From: Fodinicurvata halophila
GTDB taxonomy: Bacteria; Pseudomonadota; Alphaproteobacteria; Kiloniellales; DSM-21159
Assembly: GCF_042651425.1 (NCBI RefSeq)
Contig: NZ_JBHSCW010000010.1
Location: 141,081 to 205,080, forward strand
DNA length: 64,000 nucleotides
Reading direction: 5' to 3'
Below the pieces are notes generated by a model. It saw only the letters and a list, made by a program, of their open reading frames with translations, was not told where the DNA came from and made no database searches. Position numbers and translations under genes: made by a program. Shown here piece by piece: positions 49,370-56,549 of the stretch (position 1 is the first letter of the stretch; each line of letters starts with the position of its first letter).

Positions 49370-50424
49370 TGCCATTGCCTTTTCGCGGTGGCCAGGACCC
49401 AGATGAAGATTGGTGCACCGATGACGGAGGTCAGGACACCCAGCGGGATTTCCGTCGGTCTCAGGGTGCGTGCCAGGGTGTCCACCAGCAGCATGAAGGC
49501 GGCGCCGATCAGGACGGCGGCCGGCAGCAGGCGCCCGAAGGACGGCCCCACCAGGAAGCGCGCGATGTGCGGGATCACCAGGCCGACCCAGCCGATGATG
49601 CCGCCGATGGAGACCACCGCTGCTGTCATCAGCGTGGCGCAGAGAATGGCCGCGATGCGGATCCGGGTCGTGTCCACCCCCAGGGAGCGGGCCTCCTCCT
49701 CGCCCAGGGTCATCACGTTCATGCGCCAGTGCAGGGCCATGAGCGGCACCAGGCCGAGCAGGAAGGCGGGGGCCACCGAGGCGAGATCGCCGCGATTGAC
49801 CGCCGAGAGCGATCCCAGGAGCCAGAAGGTGATGGCGGGGAGCTGGTCGTAGGGATCGGCGAGCACCTTGAGCATCGACACGCCCGAGCCCAGCAGCGTG
49901 CCGATGACGATGCCGGCGAGCACCAGGACCAGCACCGGGTCACGGCCCCTGAGCGTGCTGGTGATGCCGTACACGATGGCCACCGCCGCCAGGCCGCCGG
50001 CAAAGGCCATGGCCTGGATTGCCAGCATGGGCAGCGACAGGAAGATGCCGAGCACGGCCCCCAGCGCCGCGCCCGAGGAAACGCCCAGGATGTCGGGCGA
50101 AACCAAAGGATTGCGGAACAGCCCCTGATAGGAAGCGCCGGCCGCCGCCAGGGCGCTGCCGACGATCATGGCCATGACCACGCGCGGCCCGCGTATCTGG
50201 CCGATCACCAGTTCCGTGGAGCGGTCGAGTGTCGAAGGTGCGCCGGTCAGGTGCGACCAGAGCCAAAGGCCGAGATCGTTGGCTGTGACCGGGTAGGCCC
50301 CCAGCGAGAAGGCCAGCAATGCGGCCGCCGCGAGCGCAGCGCTCCCGACCACCACTCCGGACAGGGCGCGCCGGCGTGCCGTGGTCTGCTGCCGCTCGCC
50401 GGTCGACGGCTCCCTAGCGGCCAT
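49366..50424 (-). CDS. ABC importer permease, FecCD/BtuC type (MolB-like)
   Basis: A 352-residue permease of the FecCD family with about ten membrane segments. GPRVVMAMIVGSALAAAGASYQGLFRNPLVSPDILG (seen in parts) and GIIGWVGLVIPHIARFLVGP are highly conserved family segments; the second includes the coupling helix area. It overlaps the binding protein stop by 11 bases and the ATPase start by 4. Located among Mo/W genes, so oxyanion uptake is more likely than iron-siderophore uptake, by context. Confidence 0.92.
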   Translation of the reverse strand: MAAREPSTGERQQTTARRRALSGVVVGSAALAAAALLAFSLGAYPVTANDLGLWLWSHLTGAPSTLDRSTELVIGQIRGPRVVMAMIVGSALAAAGASYQGLFRNPLVSPDILGVSSGAALGAVLGIFLSLPMLAIQAMAFAGGLAAVAIVYGITSTLRGRDPVLVLVLAGIVIGTLLGSGVSMLKVLADPYDQLPAITFWLLGSLSAVNRGDLASVAPAFLLGLVPLMALHWRMNVMTLGEEEARSLGVDTTRIRIAAILCATLMTAAVVSIGGIIGWVGLVIPHIARFLVGPSFGRLLPAAVLIGAAFMLLVDTLARTLRPTEIPLGVLTSVIGAPIFIWVLATAKRQWQ

Positions 50425-51460
50425 CTCGGGCGCCGAGAAGCTGCCGGATCTCGGCGTCGCTCAGGTCCCGCATGTAGAAGAGTTCATAGAACTCCCGGGT
50501 GATCGCTTCCATCGGTTCGGGGAAGAGATCGGGGTAGAGGATGGAGGCAAGCCATCGCACGCCGAGAACGCGGTTGACCGAAGGCGGAAAGTCGATCCAG
50601 GGGAAGGGCAACTGCGGAGCAAGGTGGACGCGCCCCGACTCGACCGCCGAGACGGTCTGCCAGCGCGGATTGTCCTCCACCTGGGCCGCGAAGTCCGGAT
50701 TGACCGTGAAGATGACCTCGGGATCCCAGGCGATGACCTGTTCGAGGGAGACGGAGGCAAGCCCGCCGCCGCCCAGCGCCTCGCCGGCGACATTGCGGGC
50801 ACCGACGAAGTCCATTGCCTCCACATTGATGGAGCCGCTCAGCGCCGTGTCCAGGCCGTCCGGACCGCGGGCGTAGTACATGCGCGGCCGCTCCTCCGGC
50901 GGCACCTCGGCAATCCGGTTCTGCACCTCGTCGAGCGTGGTCTCGACGTAGCCGGCCAGCCGCTCGGCGCGTTCCTCGACACCGAGAATGTCGCCCAGGC
51001 GCCGATAGGTTCCGGGCAACTCGTCCAGGCGGCCGCCGAAGAGAACCGAAGGCACGCCGGTCTGCTGCGAGACGCGGTCGGCCAGGTCGGCGTAGGTGTC
51101 GCTGACCGATCCCACATCGACCACGACATCCGGCTCCAGGGTCAGCACGACCTCGAGATTGATGCTGTCGCCACTTCCGGTGAGGCGGCCGTGGGCGGGC
51201 AGGTCGCGATAGGCCTCGGGCAGGAACGCGGCCTCTTCGGGCGAGGGCGCGCGCGTCCACCCGAGCAGCTTGTCGGGGGCCAGGGTGAAAAGGAGGATGG
51301 CGGCCGGCGGGCCGGCGGCAAAGACGCGGTCGACCTGCTCGGGAACCGAGACCACGCGTCCGGCCGAGTCCTCGATTTCAGTGGCCAACGCGGCGTTCGC
51401 GCCGGCCAGGACGCCGCCGAGGAGAAAGGCAAGAGACAGCCATTTCGCCCCGCTGTTCAC
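50414..51460 (-). CDS. Periplasmic binding protein, FecB/BtuF type (MolA-like)
   Basis: A 348-residue exported protein with a signal peptide (residues 8-26, cleavage after ALAT). The mature protein has the two-lobe, rigid-helix fold of class III binding proteins: EDSAGRVVSVPEQVDRVFAAGP, LEPDVVVDVGSVSDTY and RLGDILGVEERAERLAGY. Binding of siderophore, haem or oxyanion cannot be told from the motifs; neighbouring Mop, ModA and Tup genes suggest molybdate or tungstate. Starts 3 bases after the Mop gene stop. Confidence 0.88.
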   Translation of the reverse strand: MNSGAKWLSLAFLLGGVLAGANAALATEIEDSAGRVVSVPEQVDRVFAAGPPAAILLFTLAPDKLLGWTRAPSPEEAAFLPEAYRDLPAHGRLTGSGDSINLEVVLTLEPDVVVDVGSVSDTYADLADRVSQQTGVPSVLFGGRLDELPGTYRRLGDILGVEERAERLAGYVETTLDEVQNRIAEVPPEERPRMYYARGPDGLDTALSGSINVEAMDFVGARNVAGEALGGGGLASVSLEQVIAWDPEVIFTVNPDFAAQVEDNPRWQTVSAVESGRVHLAPQLPFPWIDFPPSVNRVLGVRWLASILYPDLFPEPMEAITREFYELFYMRDLSDAEIRQLLGARDGR

Positions 51461-51463
51461 GGC

Positions 51464-51676
51464 CTAGTCCTGTTTGCCGATCATCACGTCGCTGGCCTTG
51501 ATGACGGCACTGGCGGTCTCGCCCTCGCGCAGCGCCAGGTCATCCACGGCGTCGTTGGTGATCGACGCCGTCAGCACGACATTCGGGGCCACCTCGATAC
51601 GGACGTGCGCCGTCGTCTGGCCCTTATTGATCGCGATGACGCGGCCTTCCAGGATGTTTCGGGCACTCAACTTCAT
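51464..51676 (-). CDS. Mop-type molbindin (single TOBE domain)
   Basis: A 70-residue protein consisting of one TOBE/Mop domain: KLSARNILEGRVIAINKGQT, then VRIEVAPNVVLTASITNDAVDDLAL (in parts) and ASDVMIGKQD. Molbindins are hexameric cytoplasmic molybdate/tungstate stores. The domain starts at the first residue, and size is exactly that of the family. It lies between the class III binding protein and ModA genes in one run. Confidence 0.95.
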   Translation of the reverse strand: MKLSARNILEGRVIAINKGQTTAHVRIEVAPNVVLTASITNDAVDDLALREGETASAVIKASDVMIGKQD

Positions 51677-51694
51677 CGTGCACTCTCCCTTGCT

Positions 51695-52489
51695 TCATCC
51701 CGGGGGCGGCGCGAACCCGTAACGCTCGAGGATCGCCTGGCCCTCCGGGGCCAGTATGAACCGGGCCAGGCTCCGGGCCGCTTCACTGTCCCTCAGGACC
51801 AGCAGGCCATAGGTGGCTCCGACATTCAGCGCGTCGGGAATGTCGATGATCCGGAGCTCCGGCACTTCCCCCGCTGCGAGTACGGCATTGGTGCAATAGG
51901 TCAGGAAGAGGTCGGCTCGCTCTTCTTCCATGACCCAGCCGTAAACGGAACGGGGTGTATCAGGCTTAGGGGAGTCCGGGCCGCCGGTCAACTGGAGGGA
52001 TTTCTCCTTCAGCTTCTCCGCGGCCCCGTCCTGCAAGGCCTCCGCCTTGTCGAAAAGCGCGAAGGCGTAGTCGCCCGAGGGATCCGCCTTGGGCGTGGAG
52101 GTGCCGACACGGACGTCCGCGCGCAGCATGACGTCGAGCAGGTTGTCGCTCGTGACCTCCAGGTCCGGCTGGGCGATGGCGCAGAGCCGGTTGCGGGCGA
52201 AGGCGACGACCTCGCCGCCCCGTTCGTCCGCGATGGCCTGGGGGTGCTTCATGTTGGCCGACGCGAAGACATCCGCCGCCTCGCCCTCCATGATGCGTTC
52301 GCGCAGCAGGCCGGAGGGAGCGAAATCATGTATCACCTCCGTGCCTTCGGCTGTCGTGAAGGCTTCGCTCGCCTCGCTGAGCGCCGCCCGCAGGCTACCC
52401 GCCGCCAGAAGCTTGACGGGCTCTGCCGCCGCTGGCGTTGCGGCCAGGCCGAAGGCCATGGCCGCAAACAGCGTGGTCAATCGATTCAC
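51695..52489 (-). CDS. modA: ModA-like molybdate-binding protein
   Basis: A 264-residue periplasmic protein with a signal peptide (residues 1-22). LLAAGSLRAALSEASEAF, HDFAPSGLLRERIMEGEAADVFASAN (in parts) and YGLLVLRDSEAARSLARFIL correspond to ModA/AlsF-type class II binding proteins. ModB and ModC partners are absent here; the adjacent TupBC or MolBC-like permeases may serve instead. It follows tupA by only 5 bases. Confidence 0.85.
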   Translation of the reverse strand: MNRLTTLFAAMAFGLAATPAAAEPVKLLAAGSLRAALSEASEAFTTAEGTEVIHDFAPSGLLRERIMEGEAADVFASANMKHPQAIADERGGEVVAFARNRLCAIAQPDLEVTSDNLLDVMLRADVRVGTSTPKADPSGDYAFALFDKAEALQDGAAEKLKEKSLQLTGGPDSPKPDTPRSVYGWVMEEERADLFLTYCTNAVLAAGEVPELRIIDIPDALNVGATYGLLVLRDSEAARSLARFILAPEGQAILERYGFAPPPG

Positions 52490-52494
52490 CGATT

Positions 52495-53313
52495 TCAGTC
52501 CGAAGCGTTCGGGATGAACAGCTGTTCCCCGCGCAGCTTGTAGTTGGCGATGGCCTGCTGTCCCTCGTCGGAGACCAGCCAGTCGATGAAGGCCTGGCCA
52601 TCCTCGGCATTGACGTTCTCGTGCTTCTCGGGATTGACCAGGATCACGCCGTACTGGTTGAACAGGCGGTCATCGCCCTCGACCATGATCTCCAGGTTGC
52701 CCCGGTTCTCGAAGCTGATCCAGGTGCCGCGATCGGCCAGGCTGTAGGCGGGCATCTGGGCGGCCGTGTTCAGGGTTGGACCCATGCCCTGGCCGAGCTC
52801 CCGGTACCAGGAGCCTGAGGGGTCGACGCCCGCTTCCTCCCAGATGGCGAGTTCCTTCTTGTTGGTTCCGGAATCGTCGCCGCGCGAGGCGAAGGTGGAT
52901 TCCGTCTCGGCGATGGCCGTGAAGGCCTCGACGGCATCCTCGCCGCCGGCGATTTCGGCCGGATCCTCGGCGGGGCCGACGATGATGAAGTCGTTGTACA
53001 TCACCTCGACGCGTTCCACGCCGTAGCCCTCGGAAACGAACTTCTCCTCGGCCGGCTTGGCGTGCACGAAGACCACGTCGGCGTCACCGCGCCGTCCGGT
53101 TTCCAGCGCCTGGCCGGTCCCCTGGGCGATCACGCGGACCTCGATGCCCGTTTCCTCCTCGAACATGGGCAGCAGGTGGTCGAACAGACCGGAATTCTCC
53201 GTCGAGGTGGTCGAAGCCACGGTGATGACATCCTCCTGGGCACTGGCGGGTAGTGCCGTGAGGGCGGCTGCGGACAGGGCCGCAGCGGTGAACAGGGTCT
53301 TGAAAGCTTTCAT
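52495..53313 (-). CDS. tupA: Tungstate-binding protein TupA
   Basis: A 272-residue periplasmic protein with a signal peptide (residues 1-26). The TTSTENSGLFDHLLP motif near residue 35 is the TupA oxyanion-binding signature; FVHAKPAEEKFVSEG, ASRGDDSGTNKKE and FNQYGVILVNPEKH complete it. TupA has picomolar preference for tungstate. ATG 53313 has GGGAGAG upstream. Unusual order: permease, ATPase, binding protein, as tupB-tupC-tupA. Confidence 0.93.
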   Translation of the reverse strand: MKAFKTLFTAAALSAAALTALPASAQEDVITVASTTSTENSGLFDHLLPMFEEETGIEVRVIAQGTGQALETGRRGDADVVFVHAKPAEEKFVSEGYGVERVEVMYNDFIIVGPAEDPAEIAGGEDAVEAFTAIAETESTFASRGDDSGTNKKELAIWEEAGVDPSGSWYRELGQGMGPTLNTAAQMPAYSLADRGTWISFENRGNLEIMVEGDDRLFNQYGVILVNPEKHENVNAEDGQAFIDWLVSDEGQQAIANYKLRGEQLFIPNASD

Positions 53314-53348
53314 GAGGTCTCTCCCTAGCGTTGGTGGTTGGGTGAAGG

Positions 53349-54074
53349 TCACCAGAGAAGCTCACCCTTGATGAAGGCGCGGGCCTCTTCTGTTTGCGGT
53401 TCGTCGAAGAACCGGTCGGCGGGTGTCTGTTCGAGAAGCTGCCCGTGATGCAGGAACAGAACGTTGTCTGCGATGCGCCGGGCCTGGCCCATGTCGTGAG
53501 TCGTCATGACGATCTTCACGCCCTCCGCATGGATCGCGTGGATCATCTGCTCGATGGCGCGGGTGGCGGCGGGATCCAGGGCCGAGGTGGGCTCGTCCAG
53601 GAACAGGACCTGTGGCTTGAGGGCCCAGGCCCGGGCAATGGCGAGGCGCTGCTGCTCGCCGCCCGACAGCGTGCGCGCCGGCCGTTCGGCCAGTTCGTCC
53701 AGGCCGAAGTGCGCCAGGGCCGCATCGGCGCGGCCGGGGCGTTCGCTGCGCTCGACACCGGCCACCGAAAGGGCGTGAATCAGGTTGGCGCGGGCCGTTC
53801 GCCGCAGCATGACCGGACGCTGGAAGACCATGGCATGGCGCTTGGCGACGTTGCTGCTGGCCGGTCCCGTCCAGGCGATCTCGCCGCCCGTCGGCTTGAG
53901 GAGGCCGTGGCACAGCCGCAGTGTCAGAGACTTGCCGGCGCCGTTCGGCCCGATGATCACCGTGCGGGACTCGTCGAACAGCTGGAAGGATATGCCCCGG
54001 ACGAGCTGCTTTTCGCGCACGGCGAAGCGCAGCTCCGAAACCTTCAGCGGCAGTATGGAGGGTATTCCGTGCAT
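53349..54074 (-). CDS. tupC: Tungstate ABC importer ATPase TupC
   Basis: A 241-residue ATPase with Walker A GPNGAGKSLTLRL near residue 41, signature SGGEQQRLAIARAW near 140 and Walker B VLFLDEPTSALD near 160. No TOBE regulatory domain is present at the C-terminus, in accord with TupC. It starts 3 bases after tupB ends. Pairs with TupB and TupA. Confidence 0.9.
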   Translation of the reverse strand: MHGIPSILPLKVSELRFAVREKQLVRGISFQLFDESRTVIIGPNGAGKSLTLRLCHGLLKPTGGEIAWTGPASSNVAKRHAMVFQRPVMLRRTARANLIHALSVAGVERSERPGRADAALAHFGLDELAERPARTLSGGEQQRLAIARAWALKPQVLFLDEPTSALDPAATRAIEQMIHAIHAEGVKIVMTTHDMGQARRIADNVLFLHHGQLLEQTPADRFFDEPQTEEARAFIKGELLW

Positions 54075-54077
54075 GGA

Positions 54078-54779
54078 TCAGGCCGCCTGTCGTTGTGCGA
54101 CCCGGCTCGAGACGAAAGCCCCGGCGTTCAGGATCAGGGTGAGCAGCAGCAGGATGATGCCCAGGCCGAGCGCCAGGGCCAGGTCGCCCTTGGCCGTTTC
54201 CAGCGCGATGGCCGTGGTCATGGTGCGCGTGAAGCCGGCGATGTTGCCGCCCACGATCAGGACGGCCCCCACTTCGGCCATGGCCCGGCCGAGGCCGGCC
54301 AGGACGACGGTGACCAGGCTGAAACGCCCGTCCCAGAGCAGCGTGGGAATGGCACGCAGGGCGGAAGAGCCCAGCGAGCGCAGCTGCTCCTCGTACTCGG
54401 CCCAGAGATCGTCGATCACCGAGCGCGTGAGCGAGACGATAATCGGCGTGATCAGCAGGCTCTGGGCGATGATCATGGCCGTGGGCGTGAAGAGCAGCGA
54501 CAGAAAGCCCAGCGGGCCTGTGTTGGAGAGCAACAGGTAGACGACCAGACCGGCGACCACGGGCGGCAGGCCCATCAGTGCATTGAACACCACGATCACC
54601 GCGCCGCGGCCTGGAAAGCGTGCGAGCGACAGCGCCGCCCCGAGCGGCAGGCCGATGAGGCAGGAGATCAGAACGGCGCTCAGCGTGACGCGCAGGGACA
54701 GCCCCACGATCTGGGCCAGTGCCGGATCGCCGCTGAGGATAAGGTGAAAGGCGGTCAGGAACGCGTTGTCGCCGTCCAT
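54078..54779 (-). CDS. tupB: Tungstate ABC importer permease TupB
   Basis: A 233-residue type I importer permease with five to six membrane segments. The EAA-like coupling loop is EEQLRSLGSSALRAIPTLLWDGRF (in part), and AMAEVGAVLIVGGNIAG near residue 160 is typical for TupB. AGGGAA precedes the ATG at 54779. First gene of the leftward run, divergent from the HTH-PBP regulator across 88 bases with repeated GTAAATAT sites. Confidence 0.92.
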   Translation of the reverse strand: MDGDNAFLTAFHLILSGDPALAQIVGLSLRVTLSAVLISCLIGLPLGAALSLARFPGRGAVIVVFNALMGLPPVVAGLVVYLLLSNTGPLGFLSLLFTPTAMIIAQSLLITPIIVSLTRSVIDDLWAEYEEQLRSLGSSALRAIPTLLWDGRFSLVTVVLAGLGRAMAEVGAVLIVGGNIAGFTRTMTTAIALETAKGDLALALGLGIILLLLTLILNAGAFVSSRVAQRQAA

Positions 54780-54817
54780 GGAATTCCCTGTTCTTTCAGA
54801 GAATTATGGACAGGAGC

Positions 54818-54843
54818 GTAAATATCGACAACAATGTAAATAT
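54818..54843. promoter_or_regulatory. Direct GTAAATAT repeats in the tup divergent promoter
   Basis: CGTAAATATCG (core 54818-54825) and TGTAAATATTG (core 54836-54843) are spaced 18 bases apart in the AT-rich 88-base gap between tupB and the regulator gene. They are the obvious candidate sites for the adjacent HTH-PBP regulator. Confidence 0.6.
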
Positions 54844-54867
54844 TGCAGTGAAACAGGGTTAAATGCA

Positions 54868-55746
54868 ATGGATCTGATGACCACGGCCGAGGTCGCGGAT
54901 TACCTTCGCCTCAAGGAGCGCACCGTCTACGAGATGGCATCCAGGCGGCAGATCCCCTGTACCCGGGCGACGGGCAAGCTATTGTTCTCGCGCAAGCTGA
55001 TCGAGCGCTGGGTGGAAGGGCGCACGGAGCTGCCGCTCGGCTACGATGCCGCACCACCGCCCATCTATGCGGGGTCGAGCGATCCTCTGCTGGAGTGGGC
55101 CCTGCGGGAATCCGGCAGCGGCCTGGCCGTGCTTGCAAACGGCAGTCGCAACGGCCTGGAGCATCTGGCGCAGGGACAGGCCGTGATGGCCGGACTGCAC
55201 ATTCGCGACCCGAACGGCGGGAGCTACAACGTGGAGACGGTCCGTCGCGAGATACCCTATCCGGACGTCGTTGCCATTCGCTGGGCCGAGCGCGAGCAGG
55301 GCCTTCTGGTCGCACCGGGCAACCCGCTGGGCATTCAGAGCCTGGAAGACCTGCCCGGCCGGCAGCCCCGTATCCTGCTGCGCCCCGAAGGTACCGGCAG
55401 CCGCGCCCTCTTCGACGCGCTTATCCAGGAGCACGGCCTGGAGCAGGCGGCGCTCAACCTGCTTGTGCGGGAGGCTCCGACCGAGGGGGATCTTGCAACC
55501 GAGATCGCCGAGGACGAGGCCGACTGCGGGCTGGGCATTGCGGCCGTGGCCGGCCGCTACGGACTGGACTTCATACCGCTGGATATTCGGGAGGCCTTCG
55601 ACCTGGTGATGCGTCGGCGCGACTACTTCGAAGCCCCTGTCCAGAAGCTGTTCGCCATTGCGCGCAGCGAGGCGTTCCTCAAGCGCGCCGAAAGCTATCG
55701 CGGGTATGACCTGCAGCGACTGGGCGAGGTGACCTACAACGGCTGA
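54868..55746 (+). CDS. HTH-PBP regulator of the Mo/W cluster
   Basis: A 292-residue protein. Residues 1-52 are an excisionase/MerR-type HTH (MTTAEVADYLRLKERTVYEMASRRQIP). The rest is a periplasmic-binding-type sensor domain of the PBP-like class: QAVMAGLHIRDPNGGSYN, LRPEGTGSRALFD and IAEDEADCGLGIAAVAGRYGLDF (in parts). The latter domain is related to ModE-independent molybdate/tungstate sensors. No signal peptide, so it senses a cytoplasmic ligand. ATG 54868 is the start that keeps the HTH intact. Divergent from tupB; predicted tungstate/molybdate-responsive control of the cluster. Confidence 0.9.
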   Translation: MDLMTTAEVADYLRLKERTVYEMASRRQIPCTRATGKLLFSRKLIERWVEGRTELPLGYDAAPPPIYAGSSDPLLEWALRESGSGLAVLANGSRNGLEHLAQGQAVMAGLHIRDPNGGSYNVETVRREIPYPDVVAIRWAEREQGLLVAPGNPLGIQSLEDLPGRQPRILLRPEGTGSRALFDALIQEHGLEQAALNLLVREAPTEGDLATEIAEDEADCGLGIAAVAGRYGLDFIPLDIREAFDLVMRRRDYFEAPVQKLFAIARSEAFLKRAESYRGYDLQRLGEVTYNG

Positions 55747-55861
55747 TGCGCCGTTCGCACAGCGCCGTGCGGCCAGGCCGGAGCAAGGCCAGTTGCACAT
55801 AGCTCTCTCAGGCACTAGCTTGTGCGCCGTTTTGCAGACTGCACACGAGATAGATGGATCG

Positions 55862-56377
55862 ATGGACCTGAAAGAGCATATCCGCGCCGTTCCCGACTTC
55901 CCCAAGCCGGGCATCCTGTTCTACGACATCTCGACCCTGCTGATGCACGCCGAGGCGTGGCAGGAGACGGTGCGCCGGCTGACCGACGAGGTGGCGCCCT
56001 ACAAGCCCGACATGCTGGTGGGCATCGAGTCCCGCGGGTTCCTGACCGCCGCGCCGCTGGCGCTGGAGATGGGCATCGGCTTCTTCATGGTGCGCAAGAA
56101 GGGCAAGCTGCCCGGCGAGACGCTGGAGTACAGCTATGGCCTGGAATACGGCAGCGACACCATCGAAATGCAGGCCGATGCCGTGACACCCGGACAGCGT
56201 GTGATCGTCCTGGACGACCTGCTGGCCACCGGCGGTACCATGGACGCCTCGATTCAGCTGCTGCGCCGGGCGGGCGCCGAGGTGGCGGCGGCGGCCTGCA
56301 TCATCGAGCTCACCTTCCTGGAGGGCCGCAGCAAGGTGGATGTGCCGGTGCATACCCTGGTGTCCTACGACTCCTGA
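55862..56377 (+). CDS. apt: Adenine phosphoribosyltransferase
   Basis: A 171-residue enzyme converting adenine and PRPP to AMP (purine salvage, cytoplasm). IRAVPDFPKPGILFYDISTLL (in parts) is the Apt N-terminal signature, VGIESRGFLTAAPLA is the adenine-side loop, and VIVLDDLLATGGT (residues 114-126) is the PRPP-binding motif. Length matches E. coli Apt relatives. ATG 55862 is used; an upstream in-frame extension lacks homology. Stands alone. Confidence 0.97.
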   Translation: MDLKEHIRAVPDFPKPGILFYDISTLLMHAEAWQETVRRLTDEVAPYKPDMLVGIESRGFLTAAPLALEMGIGFFMVRKKGKLPGETLEYSYGLEYGSDTIEMQADAVTPGQRVIVLDDLLATGGTMDASIQLLRRAGAEVAAAACIIELTFLEGRSKVDVPVHTLVSYDS

Positions 56378-56549
56378 GGGTGTTTACCTGTTTCGTGTTG
56401 AGAGATTCTCTTATTGGACAACCCCTCGGTGCAGAATCTTCTCGATATTAACGAACCCTTCATGGCAAGATCGTAATTTATGCACGTCAGGGCTGGAGAC
56501 CAAGGTCTTCACGGCCTGATGTGTCATTGGTATTCGATCCGGGGTGTCG

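Noticed and set aside
50414..51460. Simple iron-siderophore binding protein
   Set aside because: Sequence alone permits it, but no TonB receptor or siderophore gene is nearby while every neighbour on this strand handles molybdate or tungstate.
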